42,941 nt of DNA from Planctomycetales bacterium (GCA_030592655.1 JAUVIQ010000003.1:1-42941), one strand, 5' to 3'. Counted from the first letter of the stretch, positions 14,758-23,598 are shown. Notes: generated by a model from the sequence alone, not told the origin. Translations and numbers: made by a program.

Positions 14758-17700
14758 CTAATTGCCAAACGCATACAGATATCCGTCCGCCGAGCCGACA
14801 TAGACGGTTCCGTCTGCGCCGATTGCCGGTGAGGAGAGCACTGAACCGCCTGTCAGGCATTTCCAGATCAACTTACCCTTGGGGCTCAGGCAGTACAGAT
14901 AGTGATCGTGGGAACCGAAGAATATCTTGCCCTCGGCATCGACTGCCGGAGAAGAAAGGACACGGTCTCCCGTCTTGTATTTCCACTTCTCTTTGCCATT
15001 CTTATCTACGGCGTAGAGATATTCGTCACGGGAACCGAAATAAACCGTACCGTCCGACCCTATAGCGGGTGAACAGGTTACCTGATCTCCGACCTTGTAT
15101 CTCCACTTCAGTGAGCCGTCAAATCCAAGGGCAAGCAGGCATCCTCTTGCTTTACTGGAGGCCACGTAAACCGTCTCGGCCGCCACCGAGACAGCCGGAG
15201 AAGATGTAATCCTGCCTCCGCCTTCAGGCGGCGTGTATGTCCATTTTATTTTCCCTTCAGCATTGACGGCGACGACAGCGCTCATCCCATGACCTGCTGA
15301 CCCAATATAGACAGTCCCATCAGGGCCAAAGGCCGGTGCGGACATATGAAGCTGGCGGTAGTGCTTTCCTTTGTCTTTGACTTTGCATGCCCATTTCAAC
15401 TTCCCATCAGGACGGATCGCATACATCTGAAAATTCCGGCCGGACCTGTTCTGTCCTACCCCATAATAGATCGCCCCGTCAGGTCCCTGGATGGGCCAGA
15501 ACCGCCAATGATGCTTCGGGTCTTCGTATTCCCATTTTGATTTTCCTTCCGGACTGAGGGCGCGAAGCCTCGTTGCCCCATGATCGTAACTTTCCGCCAC
15601 ATAGAGCGTTCCATCACGCCCAATGGCCGGGGCGTACGAGCCGGGACTCCAGAGGTGCCTGATAAAAGTCGCCTTGTACCGCCACTTGCGGGTGCCGTCA
15701 GGGTTCACCGCGTGAAGGGTCGGAAGCATCACATTATCGCTTATATAGATTGTCCCATCTCCGCCGATTACCGGCGAGGAGTTTAATATCTCTCCATCGG
15801 TCTTATACCTCCACAGAGGGCGGCATTTTGATGGGCCGACGTGGGGGCTCCTGCCTGTATGGGCATGGTCCGGCCCCCGGAAACAGGGCCAGGGACTCCT
15901 GGCCGTCTTCACCGGTGGGCGAGTCTTTCTTGCCGGGACGGGTTCGGTGGCCTTGTCCAATACCACCTTTACCGTGTGTGCCGGCTTGTTTGGGTCCTTG
16001 CGATACCAGTCAGGTCCGGGGTCTATACCCTTAATCTCGCCGAAGCGACCGTCGGGAGCGATAACCTGCACAGTATAGGTGAATTCCTGTTGGTCGTCCT
16101 GGCCCCGTATATAGTCAGTCAGCACTAAAGTATTTGCTTTATCGCTCGGTGGGGCTGTGTGTCCGTCTTCGCCTGTGGGAACCGCCGTTTTCAGGTCGTT
16201 AACGTCCAGCCACACCTTAATCCACCTGTTATAGGTGAGGTTCCGGCCCACCCAGTCGCGCTTCTCTGCGAGGTTCTCGGCCGGATACTTCACATCGTCC
16301 ACTTCATTGGTAACCCGCACCCTGCATCCGGACGCAGGCTTACCCTCCTTGTCAACAGCCAGAACATCCAGGTAATACTTAGGCACAACCCACGCCTTGC
16401 TGCTCCGGGCCTTCGGCTTCTTGAACTTGCAGTTGAGAAGACTGACTGTGCAACTCATCTGCGTGGTCTCGTAGAAATAAGGCCTCCGCCAGTCGTTGAA
16501 CCGGTAGCCCTTTTTAGCAGAGATATTATCAAGACGGGAGTTTAGAATTGTTACCCTGTGTAAGTCGTCCCCACCGATGAAGGTGATGTCCAGCGGCTTT
16601 TCCTTGCCGCTGATGGTGCAGTCTTCAATCCTGAAATTGACCAGTTCCTTGCGGTTATAGAACCACAATCCCTTTTTGCCCTTTCCTGCCATTCGCTTCT
16701 TTGAAGAGTCGTAAGTACGTCCTTTCCAGTAGTTTCCGATATCGACTTCCACCAGATCCACCAGTTTGCACCTCCTGAGAATCATCTCACCCGGACTGTC
16801 AATGAAGAGATTCCCGCAGTTGGAAATGGTTGCATCGGTGGCCAGGAATCTGCCTGAGAAACTCATAGCGGGGTATCCGCTCCACTTTTTGTAGTGTTCC
16901 CACTTGCAGGCGGAGGTGAAAGCCCAGAGGTAATAGAAATCGTTGCCGGAAGTGACGGTGGCGTTGTTCAGCCGGACAGTGGAGCAGTTCTCTACACGAA
17001 TCTGATGCTCGCCGTCCTTATTGCAGTGCATCTTGAGGGTCTCGCCGTCAATGACAAGTTCGGCTCCGGGGCTGATGACCAGGTCGGTGTGGCAGGTCGC
17101 GGTTTTTGTGGCCGGGTCGTATCGAAAGATTTTCGGGTCGTTTATCGCCTCGGCGATGTCCTTCAGCCTGACGCCGTGCCCGTCTATGATGATACCTTTC
17201 CTTTTTTCCTGGTGGTCTTTCTTCCAGGAGCAGTCATCTCTGTACTCGTCGAAGCGTATCGACTTTTTCGGCCAGACCGGTCGGTCATAGACCTGCACGC
17301 AGTCAACCCACCTGCCCCAGAATCGCAGTGAGTCAACTTCCTTGAGCGTGTTTTCGTTGGCCAGGCTGTAGAACCACAGCTGCCCGTCGATCCAGACCCA
17401 GAACCACCCGTCCTTTGTTCGGACTATCCTCACCTCAGCCCAGTCATCGGTATCGTCGGCCCATGACGAGCAGCATTCTCCCATGGACGATCGTCCCATG
17501 CAGTGCACCTTGATAGGGCCGTACTTCGAAGGCAGCGTAAAGTCCCATGCCCCGCTGTTCATTGGTTTGGCGATATAATAATAATAACGAGGGTCCTCGC
17601 CGCGAGATATGCGCCACGAAAATGAACCGCGTTTGCCTTTGGGTCCGTACCTGCGCTGCCATATCCAGGTCCCGTAGGCGTTCTTGCAAGGTGTTACTGC

Positions 17701-18201
17701 CACAGTGCGATGAAGTGAGCAGTAGGAAAGGTCGATTTTCTTTTTCGACTCCCACTTCGGCAGAGGTCTGCCCCAGGGGTCCTTCTGCGACCGGTCGGGA
17801 CAGAAATAGTCAAACAGGACCGGCGCTTCTGATTTGGTCAGCGTCGAGACCACCCATTCCTGGTGTGCCGCACCGTCCTTGTTGCTCGCTTCAAGATGAA
17901 TTTCCCAGACGCCTTTTCCATCAGGCACAGTCCAGGCAAAGGTGTCGGCTTTTGCTTCCTGAACGGCCTTGTTGACCTGCCATTCGTATTTTTCCGCCCC
18001 TTCTGCCTTTACCTTGAAGGCGATCTTGTCGCCCGCTTTTACCAGGTACATTACGTCCCCGGCGTTATCTTTATTTTGGGGTTTGCCTCCTTCGGAAGAG
18101 AATTCTTTTATCACCGGCGGGGCTGCGTGAACGAGACTACCCGTAACCAACCACGTCAATGTAATCAAGCAGGACAAGGTTACCAATCTAACCTTTTTCA
18201 T
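14758..18201 (-). CDS. Secreted composite protein: Ig-like, lectin-like, beta-helix and PQQ-type propeller (paralogue 2)
   Basis: 1147 residues from the ATG at 18201, which starts the signal peptide (MKKVRLVTLSCLITLTW, ending VHAA) and has GGGAGAC upstream; the longer open frame lacks these features. Same order as the paralogue at 11138: Ig/PKD-like, lectin-like (WAEVRIVRTKDGWFWVW), beta-helix from about 335, beta-sandwich about 610-760, and an eight-bladed propeller from about 772. The propeller ends GADGTVYVGSADGYLYAFGN. Divergence is spread over the middle, whereas the N-terminal coding DNA and the last blades are nearly the same as in the paralogue. That points to recent duplication or gene conversion. 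Only 19 nt separate it from the upstream beta-helix gene, supporting one transcript. Ligand unknown. Confidence 0.85.
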   Translation of the reverse strand: MKKVRLVTLSCLITLTWLVTGSLVHAAPPVIKEFSSEGGKPQNKDNAGDVMYLVKAGDKIAFKVKAEGAEKYEWQVNKAVQEAKADTFAWTVPDGKGVWEIHLEASNKDGAAHQEWVVSTLTKSEAPVLFDYFCPDRSQKDPWGRPLPKWESKKKIDLSYCSLHRTVAVTPCKNAYGTWIWQRRYGPKGKRGSFSWRISRGEDPRYYYYIAKPMNSGAWDFTLPSKYGPIKVHCMGRSSMGECCSSWADDTDDWAEVRIVRTKDGWFWVWIDGQLWFYSLANENTLKEVDSLRFWGRWVDCVQVYDRPVWPKKSIRFDEYRDDCSWKKDHQEKRKGIIIDGHGVRLKDIAEAINDPKIFRYDPATKTATCHTDLVISPGAELVIDGETLKMHCNKDGEHQIRVENCSTVRLNNATVTSGNDFYYLWAFTSACKWEHYKKWSGYPAMSFSGRFLATDATISNCGNLFIDSPGEMILRRCKLVDLVEVDIGNYWKGRTYDSSKKRMAGKGKKGLWFYNRKELVNFRIEDCTISGKEKPLDITFIGGDDLHRVTILNSRLDNISAKKGYRFNDWRRPYFYETTQMSCTVSLLNCKFKKPKARSSKAWVVPKYYLDVLAVDKEGKPASGCRVRVTNEVDDVKYPAENLAEKRDWVGRNLTYNRWIKVWLDVNDLKTAVPTGEDGHTAPPSDKANTLVLTDYIRGQDDQQEFTYTVQVIAPDGRFGEIKGIDPGPDWYRKDPNKPAHTVKVVLDKATEPVPARKTRPPVKTARSPWPCFRGPDHAHTGRSPHVGPSKCRPLWRYKTDGEILNSSPVIGGDGTIYISDNVMLPTLHAVNPDGTRKWRYKATFIRHLWSPGSYAPAIGRDGTLYVAESYDHGATRLRALSPEGKSKWEYEDPKHHWRFWPIQGPDGAIYYGVGQNRSGRNFQMYAIRPDGKLKWACKVKDKGKHYRQLHMSAPAFGPDGTVYIGSAGHGMSAVVAVNAEGKIKWTYTPPEGGGRITSSPAVSVAAETVYVASSKARGCLLALGFDGSLKWRYKVGDQVTCSPAIGSDGTVYFGSRDEYLYAVDKNGKEKWKYKTGDRVLSSPAVDAEGKIFFGSHDHYLYCLSPKGKLIWKCLTGGSVLSSPAIGADGTVYVGSADGYLYAFGN

Positions 18202-18220
18202 TCTTTTGTCTCCCTGTAAC

Positions 18221-20089
18221 TCATTCTGACCGCCGAGGTTTCGATTTTGACGCCGACTCCGTATTCCCATATGCGCCTATATTTGTCCTTCCGCCGTTCG
18301 GGACCGGTTCCTGCGAAAAAACAGTCTTCGGGTCGCCGGCGTCGATGCAAGGACTATGCACGGCGTCTTTTACCCATTTCCCGGCCTTCGGGTCCCATCG
18401 ACCGGCTTTGCTCTTGAGATGAAAATCCGCTTTGGACGGGTCGGCAAATAACGGGGCAACGGAAATATCGCCGGGCCCGGCGATACATCCATTGTAGTTG
18501 CCCTTCGTATTGTTCCAGACATCGTTATGGCCAAGAGTGATTTTACCCTTGATGGCGTTGATTCCGTAACCTTTGTTATTCGCGATTATATTGTTGGATA
18601 CGTTCAGGAAAGAATAGAACTTACTCTTCAATACAATACCGTCGCCGCTGTTGTTGTAGATTACGTTGTTTATTATGTCCGCATTGCTGCCGGGGCTGAC
18701 ATTATAACCTATGTCCGTCATGTATATTCCGAAACCGTTGCAGTCGAATATGCGATTGTTCACGATGAGTATGTTGTTTATTGGTCCCTGGGGTTTCGCC
18801 ATAATGCCCGCACAAAATTTTCCGTATTGCCTCGCCCCCCTTACAGTGTTATTGATAACTATCGCATCATGTACACTTGCCTCCATGTATATGCCTCTCT
18901 GACTTGCATTTACAACCTCATTGTCGCGCACGTTATAAGGCCCTCCAAGGTCCATGCACAAGGCAGCATTCACGCCACAGTTCTCGACGTAGTTACCCAC
19001 TACGTGTATGTCCCTGTTACCGGTGTCAATGTGCAGACCCCACGTAGTCTGCGGAAAATCCTTGAACGTATTGTTGACCACATAGACGGGGTTGGAGTGA
19101 TAGAGCGACATGGCGCTGTGATGTCCGATACAATTCCTGACAATTACGTTTTTACTGCGTACTTTCGCGTCGCCGTGCGAGAATGAATTTGTAACGACTA
19201 TCCTGCCAAGATAAGAGGAATTTTCTATGCCCTCGACGACCAGGTTGTCAACGTTCCAGGCGAGTATCACGCACCCGCCTCGAATGCGCTTGGTAACCGA
19301 ACCTGTAACCTTGAATCCGCGGAATACAATGTTCTCAACTTTGCCGAACGTGGCCCCGGTATTATCGCCCTTCGGTCTTTCGTTTGGTATTACAAAGACT
19401 CTCCGCACGCCGTCGTGTGCTTTTATTTCCGACTTGCGCGTTCCACAGACAACAACGTTGCTTATCTTGATGTAGATAGTCTTCGGCGCGTCGTGCAGGC
19501 CGGGGGCGAGTTCCACTATCCCGCCTTCGGGCGGAAGTGAATCTATCGCCTTCTGGATTGACTCACCCGGCTTGACTTTTGTCAGGAAGGTGGAAACTAT
19601 CCAGTCCTTGCGCGACTCGAAGGGATAGACGTTCAGGTCGATTACTTGTTGAATGAAGCCGCTGAAATCAATTTTCCGCCCCCTTCTACCGACGCGAGGT
19701 TTGAATCGGTCCTTCCAGACCGCGAAATCCTTCTGTGCCCATTCTTCTCGCGCCTTGTTCGTCGTCTTGAGACATATCTTCCACATCCCCTTCTTCTCAG
19801 GCACAGCCCAGGTGAACGATGCGTCTTTGGCTTTGGCCTGAACCGTTCCATTCACCAGCCAGACGTATTTCTCTGCGCCTTGGGCCTCGCCACGGCGAGT
19901 CTCGCCTGCGGCGGACTTGACGGTAAAGGAAATCTTCTCTCCGGGTTTGGCCTGAAATACGGTCTTTGCGTCTCCGGTTCCGGTGTTGGACCAGGAGGTG
20001 ATTTTGGGAGGTTCAGCCCCTTCAGCCGGTGAACTCAAAGACAGGCAGGAAAGTGCAACTACGATCGCTGTAACCAATCTTGTAGGCAT
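18221..20089 (-). CDS. Secreted right-handed beta-helix protein with N-terminal Ig/PKD-like domain (paralogue 2)
   Basis: 622 residues. Signal peptide 1-24 (ends PAEGA), GAAAGGAGAAACAAAA before the ATG. An Ig/PKD-like module follows (about 28-120). It contains a 10-residue insertion AGETRRGEAQ, absent from the other family members, encoded by a palindromic 30-nt segment (19880-19909). A beta-helix with PGESIQKAIDSLPPEGG and many Asn-rich turns runs to about 570. The C-terminal SPCIDAGDP...GAYGNTESASKS tail is the sequence whose relic lies at 14694-14757. Paralogue of the gene at 9211. Likely an extracellular polysaccharide-binding or lyase-like protein, by fold only; no active site recognised. 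Confidence 0.85.
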   Translation of the reverse strand: MPTRLVTAIVVALSCLSLSSPAEGAEPPKITSWSNTGTGDAKTVFQAKPGEKISFTVKSAAGETRRGEAQGAEKYVWLVNGTVQAKAKDASFTWAVPEKKGMWKICLKTTNKAREEWAQKDFAVWKDRFKPRVGRRGRKIDFSGFIQQVIDLNVYPFESRKDWIVSTFLTKVKPGESIQKAIDSLPPEGGIVELAPGLHDAPKTIYIKISNVVVCGTRKSEIKAHDGVRRVFVIPNERPKGDNTGATFGKVENIVFRGFKVTGSVTKRIRGGCVILAWNVDNLVVEGIENSSYLGRIVVTNSFSHGDAKVRSKNVIVRNCIGHHSAMSLYHSNPVYVVNNTFKDFPQTTWGLHIDTGNRDIHVVGNYVENCGVNAALCMDLGGPYNVRDNEVVNASQRGIYMEASVHDAIVINNTVRGARQYGKFCAGIMAKPQGPINNILIVNNRIFDCNGFGIYMTDIGYNVSPGSNADIINNVIYNNSGDGIVLKSKFYSFLNVSNNIIANNKGYGINAIKGKITLGHNDVWNNTKGNYNGCIAGPGDISVAPLFADPSKADFHLKSKAGRWDPKAGKWVKDAVHSPCIDAGDPKTVFSQEPVPNGGRTNIGAYGNTESASKSKPRRSE

Positions 20090-20185
20090 TTTTGTTTCTC
20101 CTTTCGCTCTTTCAGTAAGTTACTCGAACTGACCGATTTAACCTGAATATCTGCCGTAAGTTTTGTTTTTATTTTACAAAATGTC

Positions 20186-20271
20186 GTAGCAACACGTACC
20201 ACGGGCGTCTCGCCCGTGAATTCTGTGGCTTTTTCCTGCTTTTTCGCACGGGCGAGACGCCCGTGCTACGT
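20186..20271. repeat. Double palindrome of the CACGGGCGAGACGCCCGTG family
   Basis: Two 19-nt arms (20200-20218 and 20247-20265) are exact reverse complements, and each is itself nearly palindromic (CACGGGCG...CGCCCGTG). The flanks GTAGCAACACGTA and GTGCTACGTA extend the pairing. It lies between two minus-strand genes of the secreted cluster. A half copy (GCACGGGCGAGATG) is at 42-55. There is no terminal T-run, so termination is uncertain. Confidence 0.85.
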
Positions 20272-20300
20272 ATTCGGTCAGTTTGAGTAACGTAGTAGTT

Positions 20301-21938
20301 CTATGGACTAATCTCGTAAACGTGCACTCCGTATCCTTTGAATACATCGGTGAAGGAATTCGTAACTACCTTCGGCGCCTTCCTGTTCTCAAAGAGAACA
20401 GAGAGCCTGAATCCCGGCTTCAACCCTGGCAGCGTGAAAGTCGCCTTGATTTCTTTGGTATTCGGATTAGCGACAAAAATGTGTTTTTTACCGCCGTGTT
20501 CCTTCAACAGGTAGTGCAGGCCCGAATCGGCGGGAGTAACGCTTATCTCCTGCTTCGGCGTAGCCGACAAGATGACCGGGGCCAATTGCTTCAGTTCGGC
20601 GGTAAGGCCCTTAAACGAGTTCCACAGCGCCGGTTCGGTCTTGCGTTTCATCTGGGGATAAGAGAAATAGCAGAACCCCTTGACCCCGTGAATCAGTGTC
20701 ATATAGGTCATGCATCGTTCCTGGGCCACGGTTGGAAGGACCCTGCCGTCGCCTTTCCATTCATACGCCTGTATCCACCACCAGACGGGTTTTTTACCCC
20801 CGACCGCCTCGGAGGCCTGGTCCATCCAATCGGTGTCCTGGGTCAGCCTTGCCGAGCGGGTCTTGACCGGATATGCACAGGACATCAGAACGTCCGTCAT
20901 CTTCGCAAGGGCCTGAAAGGTTCGTGGGTTGGCGGCATTTATAATAATAGGTCTGCTGGGGTCGGCCTTCCTTATGATCGCGGCAGCCTTCCGTGCCGGG
21001 GCCAGGGCTTTCCGGCTCGGTTCATCCTTCGGATGCCAGCCAAGGACAGCCGGATTGTCCTTATACCTGGAAACCTGCCTGCGTATCTCGTCCCACTCCC
21101 GCATGTCGGTCAGGAGACTGAAATCAATAAAAGCGAACATCCCGGCATCATACACATCATCGAGCAGATGCACCGAGTCCTGAACCAACCATACAGTATT
21201 GAAGCCTTGTGCTTTAACCGCCTTAACACCGGCCTTGTCTTTGGGATGGGCGATTCCGATGGGAAGGAACGGTTTTGAGTCAAGCAGCAAGGCGTTGCTG
21301 GTTTTATCTATCTTTATCTTCGGCCTCTTTCGATAAACGCGGGGTTTTGTGGTCGTAGTCGGTTTAGATGGCGCTTTGCCCGAAGCATAAAGGCTCACAT
21401 CATCCACCCAAATCCTGTTATTGGGTTTCTTTCCCGGTGCGGGGTTAACATATATCGCCAATACGTCCATATCGGCGGGCATGGAGAAGGTCGCCTCGTG
21501 CCTTTGCCATTCCTTGTTCTTATAGATTTTTCCGAACAGCAACTTCCCCTTTCTTCCAATACCCCACCTCATAGGGTATGGAGCGGCGTGGATTCTTACT
21601 GAACAGCCATCTTCAACACCGTTCCATTTTGTGTAAAGGGAGAACTTATACTGCCTGCCCTTATCCAGGTTGAATACCCACTTGGTACCCCACGGAGTGC
21701 CCTCGTCGGGATCGGAGATAATGCACATGCAGGCATTGCCCGAACGGAACGTGCTTTTATCCACGAACATATTATTCGGCCTGCACTGAAGTCTGTACCA
21801 GCCTCGCGGAAGACTGGCGTCATACTCGTCGGGCCTCTCAAACCCGGGATTCCCGATCAGGTTCGGTTGGGTTGCACAAGCCGACACGGAAATCAGGACA
21901 ACCACCAGGAACGTCAAATATACCGACGTCGTTTTCAT
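20301..21938 (-). CDS. Lipoprotein with carbohydrate-binding domain and glycoside-hydrolase-like barrel
   Basis: 545 residues. Signal sequence with a lipobox-like VSAC (Cys near residue 21) suggests a membrane-anchored lipoprotein. Residues about 25-190 form a carbohydrate-binding-module-like jelly roll (LIGNPGFE start, WVDDVSLY end). A Pro/Thr/Lys linker (about 190-212) follows. Then comes a TIM-barrel-like region (about 215-470) with FNTVW, GWHPKDEP (Glu306 as possible acid/base) and KPVWWWIQAYEW, resembling clan GH-A/GH42-like enzymes. A C-terminal beta-sandwich completes it. RBS AGGGAGCAGG precedes the ATG. It is the first gene of the minus-strand secreted set and may supply the hydrolytic activity to the beta-helix and propeller proteins; the substrate cannot be read. 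Confidence 0.75.
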   Translation of the reverse strand: MKTTSVYLTFLVVVLISVSACATQPNLIGNPGFERPDEYDASLPRGWYRLQCRPNNMFVDKSTFRSGNACMCIISDPDEGTPWGTKWVFNLDKGRQYKFSLYTKWNGVEDGCSVRIHAAPYPMRWGIGRKGKLLFGKIYKNKEWQRHEATFSMPADMDVLAIYVNPAPGKKPNNRIWVDDVSLYASGKAPSKPTTTTKPRVYRKRPKIKIDKTSNALLLDSKPFLPIGIAHPKDKAGVKAVKAQGFNTVWLVQDSVHLLDDVYDAGMFAFIDFSLLTDMREWDEIRRQVSRYKDNPAVLGWHPKDEPSRKALAPARKAAAIIRKADPSRPIIINAANPRTFQALAKMTDVLMSCAYPVKTRSARLTQDTDWMDQASEAVGGKKPVWWWIQAYEWKGDGRVLPTVAQERCMTYMTLIHGVKGFCYFSYPQMKRKTEPALWNSFKGLTAELKQLAPVILSATPKQEISVTPADSGLHYLLKEHGGKKHIFVANPNTKEIKATFTLPGLKPGFRLSVLFENRKAPKVVTNSFTDVFKGYGVHVYEISP

Positions 21939-22062
21939 TTCCTGCTCCCTTCGTTCTTACCGTTACTTTCCATCTTACCCTTTTCATCGCTTATAGGCTG
22001 TCCGACCAGGTCTGTCAACAATCAGGGAAATAGTAAATAAATAGGGGAAATGATTTACGAAA

Positions 22063-22095
22063 CGCGGCGGGTTGTTGAGCAAACAACCCGCCGCG
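22063..22095 (-). terminator. 14-bp GC-rich hairpin downstream of the PilZ gene
   Basis: Perfect stem 22063-22076 / 22082-22095 with a 5-nt loop. Reading the minus strand, it is followed by TTTCGTAAATCATTT, a weak U-tract. It lies 57 nt beyond the stop of the PilZ gene and before the lipoprotein gene at 21938, so it most likely ends the PilZ transcript. Confidence 0.6.
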
Positions 22096-22151
22096 CACAA
22101 AATTTACGCCCCCCACCCTCGTTGTTTCACCTCCGTAACCTGATCCGCCGT

Positions 22152-22502
22152 TTATGCAGCCACGGCTACGGGCGCTTCGTAAGCAGCCAGACCCAGAGCG
22201 GAAGGATCAAACTCCAGACCCGCACGGTACCCCTCCTCGATCTTTCGACAACGAACTACCGTGGCGTTCAGATTCCTTCGCTTATCATCAGGATGTAACG
22301 GAACAGATAAGACAATCCGCTGACCGGGATACAACCACCGTTCACTTACCACACCCATCCCGCCGCGAGAAATATCGACCATATGAAGGGTGTTTCGGAC
22401 GTCTCCACCGTCAGGGTCAAGCCGAACCCCGTGAAGCATCATCTGAAGATGCGTACGAGGATAACGACGACGCTCCGGAGGACTATAGCATAAACTATTC
22501 AT
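22152..22502 (-). CDS. PilZ domain protein
   Basis: 116 residues comprising one PilZ domain, the c-di-GMP-binding fold. Both ligand motifs are present: RxxxR in RRRYPR (Arg12-Arg16) and DxSxxG in DISRGGMG (Asp43, Ser45, Gly48). The rest fits the PilZ barrel (ATVVRCRKIEEGYRAGLEF). With no extra output domain it probably acts by binding a partner after sensing c-di-GMP (family knowledge). It is transcribed alone, divergent from the DUF2617-like gene, with a 192-nt nested palindrome in the shared upstream region. Confidence 0.9.
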   Translation of the reverse strand: MNSLCYSPPERRRYPRTHLQMMLHGVRLDPDGGDVRNTLHMVDISRGGMGVVSERWLYPGQRIVLSVPLHPDDKRRNLNATVVRCRKIEEGYRAGLEFDPSALGLAAYEAPVAVAA

Positions 22503-22598
22503 AGCACATGCTCCAAAAGTAACCCAAGTCCTTCCGATGTATCGACTGGTAAAATAGGCGACTTAAGCAATCTGCGTAAAATATTACGATTGAAACAA

Positions 22599-22790
22599 TA
22601 GCAGGGATACAGGGGATGCAGGGGATGAAAAAAGAATATTGAATATTGAACAGAGAATTTTGAATAACGAAGTAAAAAAAACATTCCTCAAAGCTAACTC
22701 GTTTCTTTTACTTCAGAATTCGACATTCCGTGTTCATTATTCAATATTCATTTTTTCTGTTTATCCCCTGCATCCCCTATATCCCTGCTA
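22599..22790. repeat. 192-nt nested palindrome: one word family inside another
   Basis: The outer arms TAGCAGGGATA...GATGCAGGGGAT (22599-22626) pair with ATCCCCTGCATCCCC...ATCCCTGCTA (22763-22790). Inside them a different inverted repeat, GAATATTGAATATTGAA...GAAGTAAAA (22634-22676), pairs with TTTTACTTC...TTCATTATTCAATATTC (22707-22749). The outer family recurs at 36036-36103, the inner family flanks the IS at 6503-7990. The site lies between divergently transcribed genes, so it is not a simple terminator; a T-run follows on the plus strand at 22792-22800. The rest of 22503-22860 holds only a promoter (22807-22834). Confidence 0.85.
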
Positions 22791-22806
22791 ATTTTTTTTT
22801 CGCGGG

Positions 22807-22834
22807 TTGTCAGAATGAAAAGGTGTGGTATAAT
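22807..22834 (+). promoter_or_regulatory. Sigma70-type promoter for the DUF2617-like gene
   Basis: TTGTCA at 22807-22812, 16-nt spacer, perfect TATAAT at 22829-22834. Transcription would begin near 22841, downstream of the first in-frame ATG (22837). This favours the ATG at 22861 as the translation start. Confidence 0.75.
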
Positions 22835-22860
22835 AGATGTTGACGGAAAGGTTTTATGCG

Positions 22861-23406
22861 ATGCCGATAAGACAACAAAAACAACGAGTCTCGCAGCTGC
22901 GGCTGTTACTGTTCAGCAGGCCTGTGCATCCGGAACTGTTCGAGATATATCACGACCACCGTATCGTCAAAGACGGATACGAGGCCCAGATTTGGATTAC
23001 AGGCGTAAGCCACTTGACGGCATTCCATCGCGGTAAAGCGACAGTAACGGAAATAATTGCCGATACCTCGGCGATGATGCCGAGACACGGGAAACTGGCG
23101 TCGCTACGACTCCGGGGCGAAAAAGACCACGAAGTCGATGCCGGTCCGATACGACACATGATGAGTTTCCAGGTCGAGACGATGAGCCAGCGACTCTACG
23201 AGCGCGTCCATGCCGACCTGGTCGAACAGGCCGACCGGGGCGGATTGTTCCTGTCGTTCCCGGAGTGGGTTCCGGCCGATACGCTGGAACCATTCACCTA
23301 CATCGACTACGACGCCAAGCCCGGACATCTGCACGTATTCGCCTACCATGCATTCCCCGATGAGTTGACACTCATAAAAACTCAGTCTATATTCGAGCTG
23401 ATCTAG
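22861..23406 (+). CDS. DUF2617-like protein
   Basis: 181 residues from the ATG at 22861; the ATG at 22837 lies upstream of the predicted transcription start, and GGAAAGG precedes 22861. The sequence (LLLFSRPVHPELFEIYHDHRI near the start, HLHVFAYHAFPDE near the end) resembles the DUF2617 family that I associate with planctomycetes. No catalytic motif, signal peptide or membrane segment is visible. Function is unknown. It is probably expressed alone or with the 44-residue gene at 23599, from which it is separated by a long palindrome. Family assignment is from memory and moderate. Confidence 0.65.
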   Translation: MPIRQQKQRVSQLRLLLFSRPVHPELFEIYHDHRIVKDGYEAQIWITGVSHLTAFHRGKATVTEIIADTSAMMPRHGKLASLRLRGEKDHEVDAGPIRHMMSFQVETMSQRLYERVHADLVEQADRGGLFLSFPEWVPADTLEPFTYIDYDAKPGHLHVFAYHAFPDELTLIKTQSIFELI

Positions 23407-23410
23407 GAAC

Positions 23411-23576
23411 CACGAATTGCACGAATAAAAGACGAATTACACAAATTTCAGAAAAAGAAAAAACAGTTCGTGTAATTCGTAAAATTTGTGGTATTCTACG
23501 GGATTCGTGTAATTCGTGAAAATTCGTGGTATTTTGTAGAATTCGTGTAATTCGTCTTTTATTCGTGTAATTCGTG
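23411..23576. repeat. Word palindrome (cgtgtaattcgt family), 32-bp arms
   Basis: Arms 23411-23442 and 23545-23576 are reverse complements with one mismatch in 32. The right side and loop contain further copies of GTGTAATTCGT (23469-23480, 23506-23517, 23545-23555, 23564-23574), so several alternative foldings are possible. It fills the gap between two plus-strand genes and leaves 22 nt for the start region of the 44-residue gene. Not CRISPR: the copies are abutting words of one hairpin without unique spacers. Confidence 0.9.
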
Positions 23577-23598
23577 TTAAGAGATTAGTGGAATAGAA

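Noticed and set aside
23411-23576. Possible CRISPR array (repeated GTGTAATTCGT)
   Set aside because: Copies are adjacent words without equal unique spacers, and they form one hairpin; no cas genes nearby.
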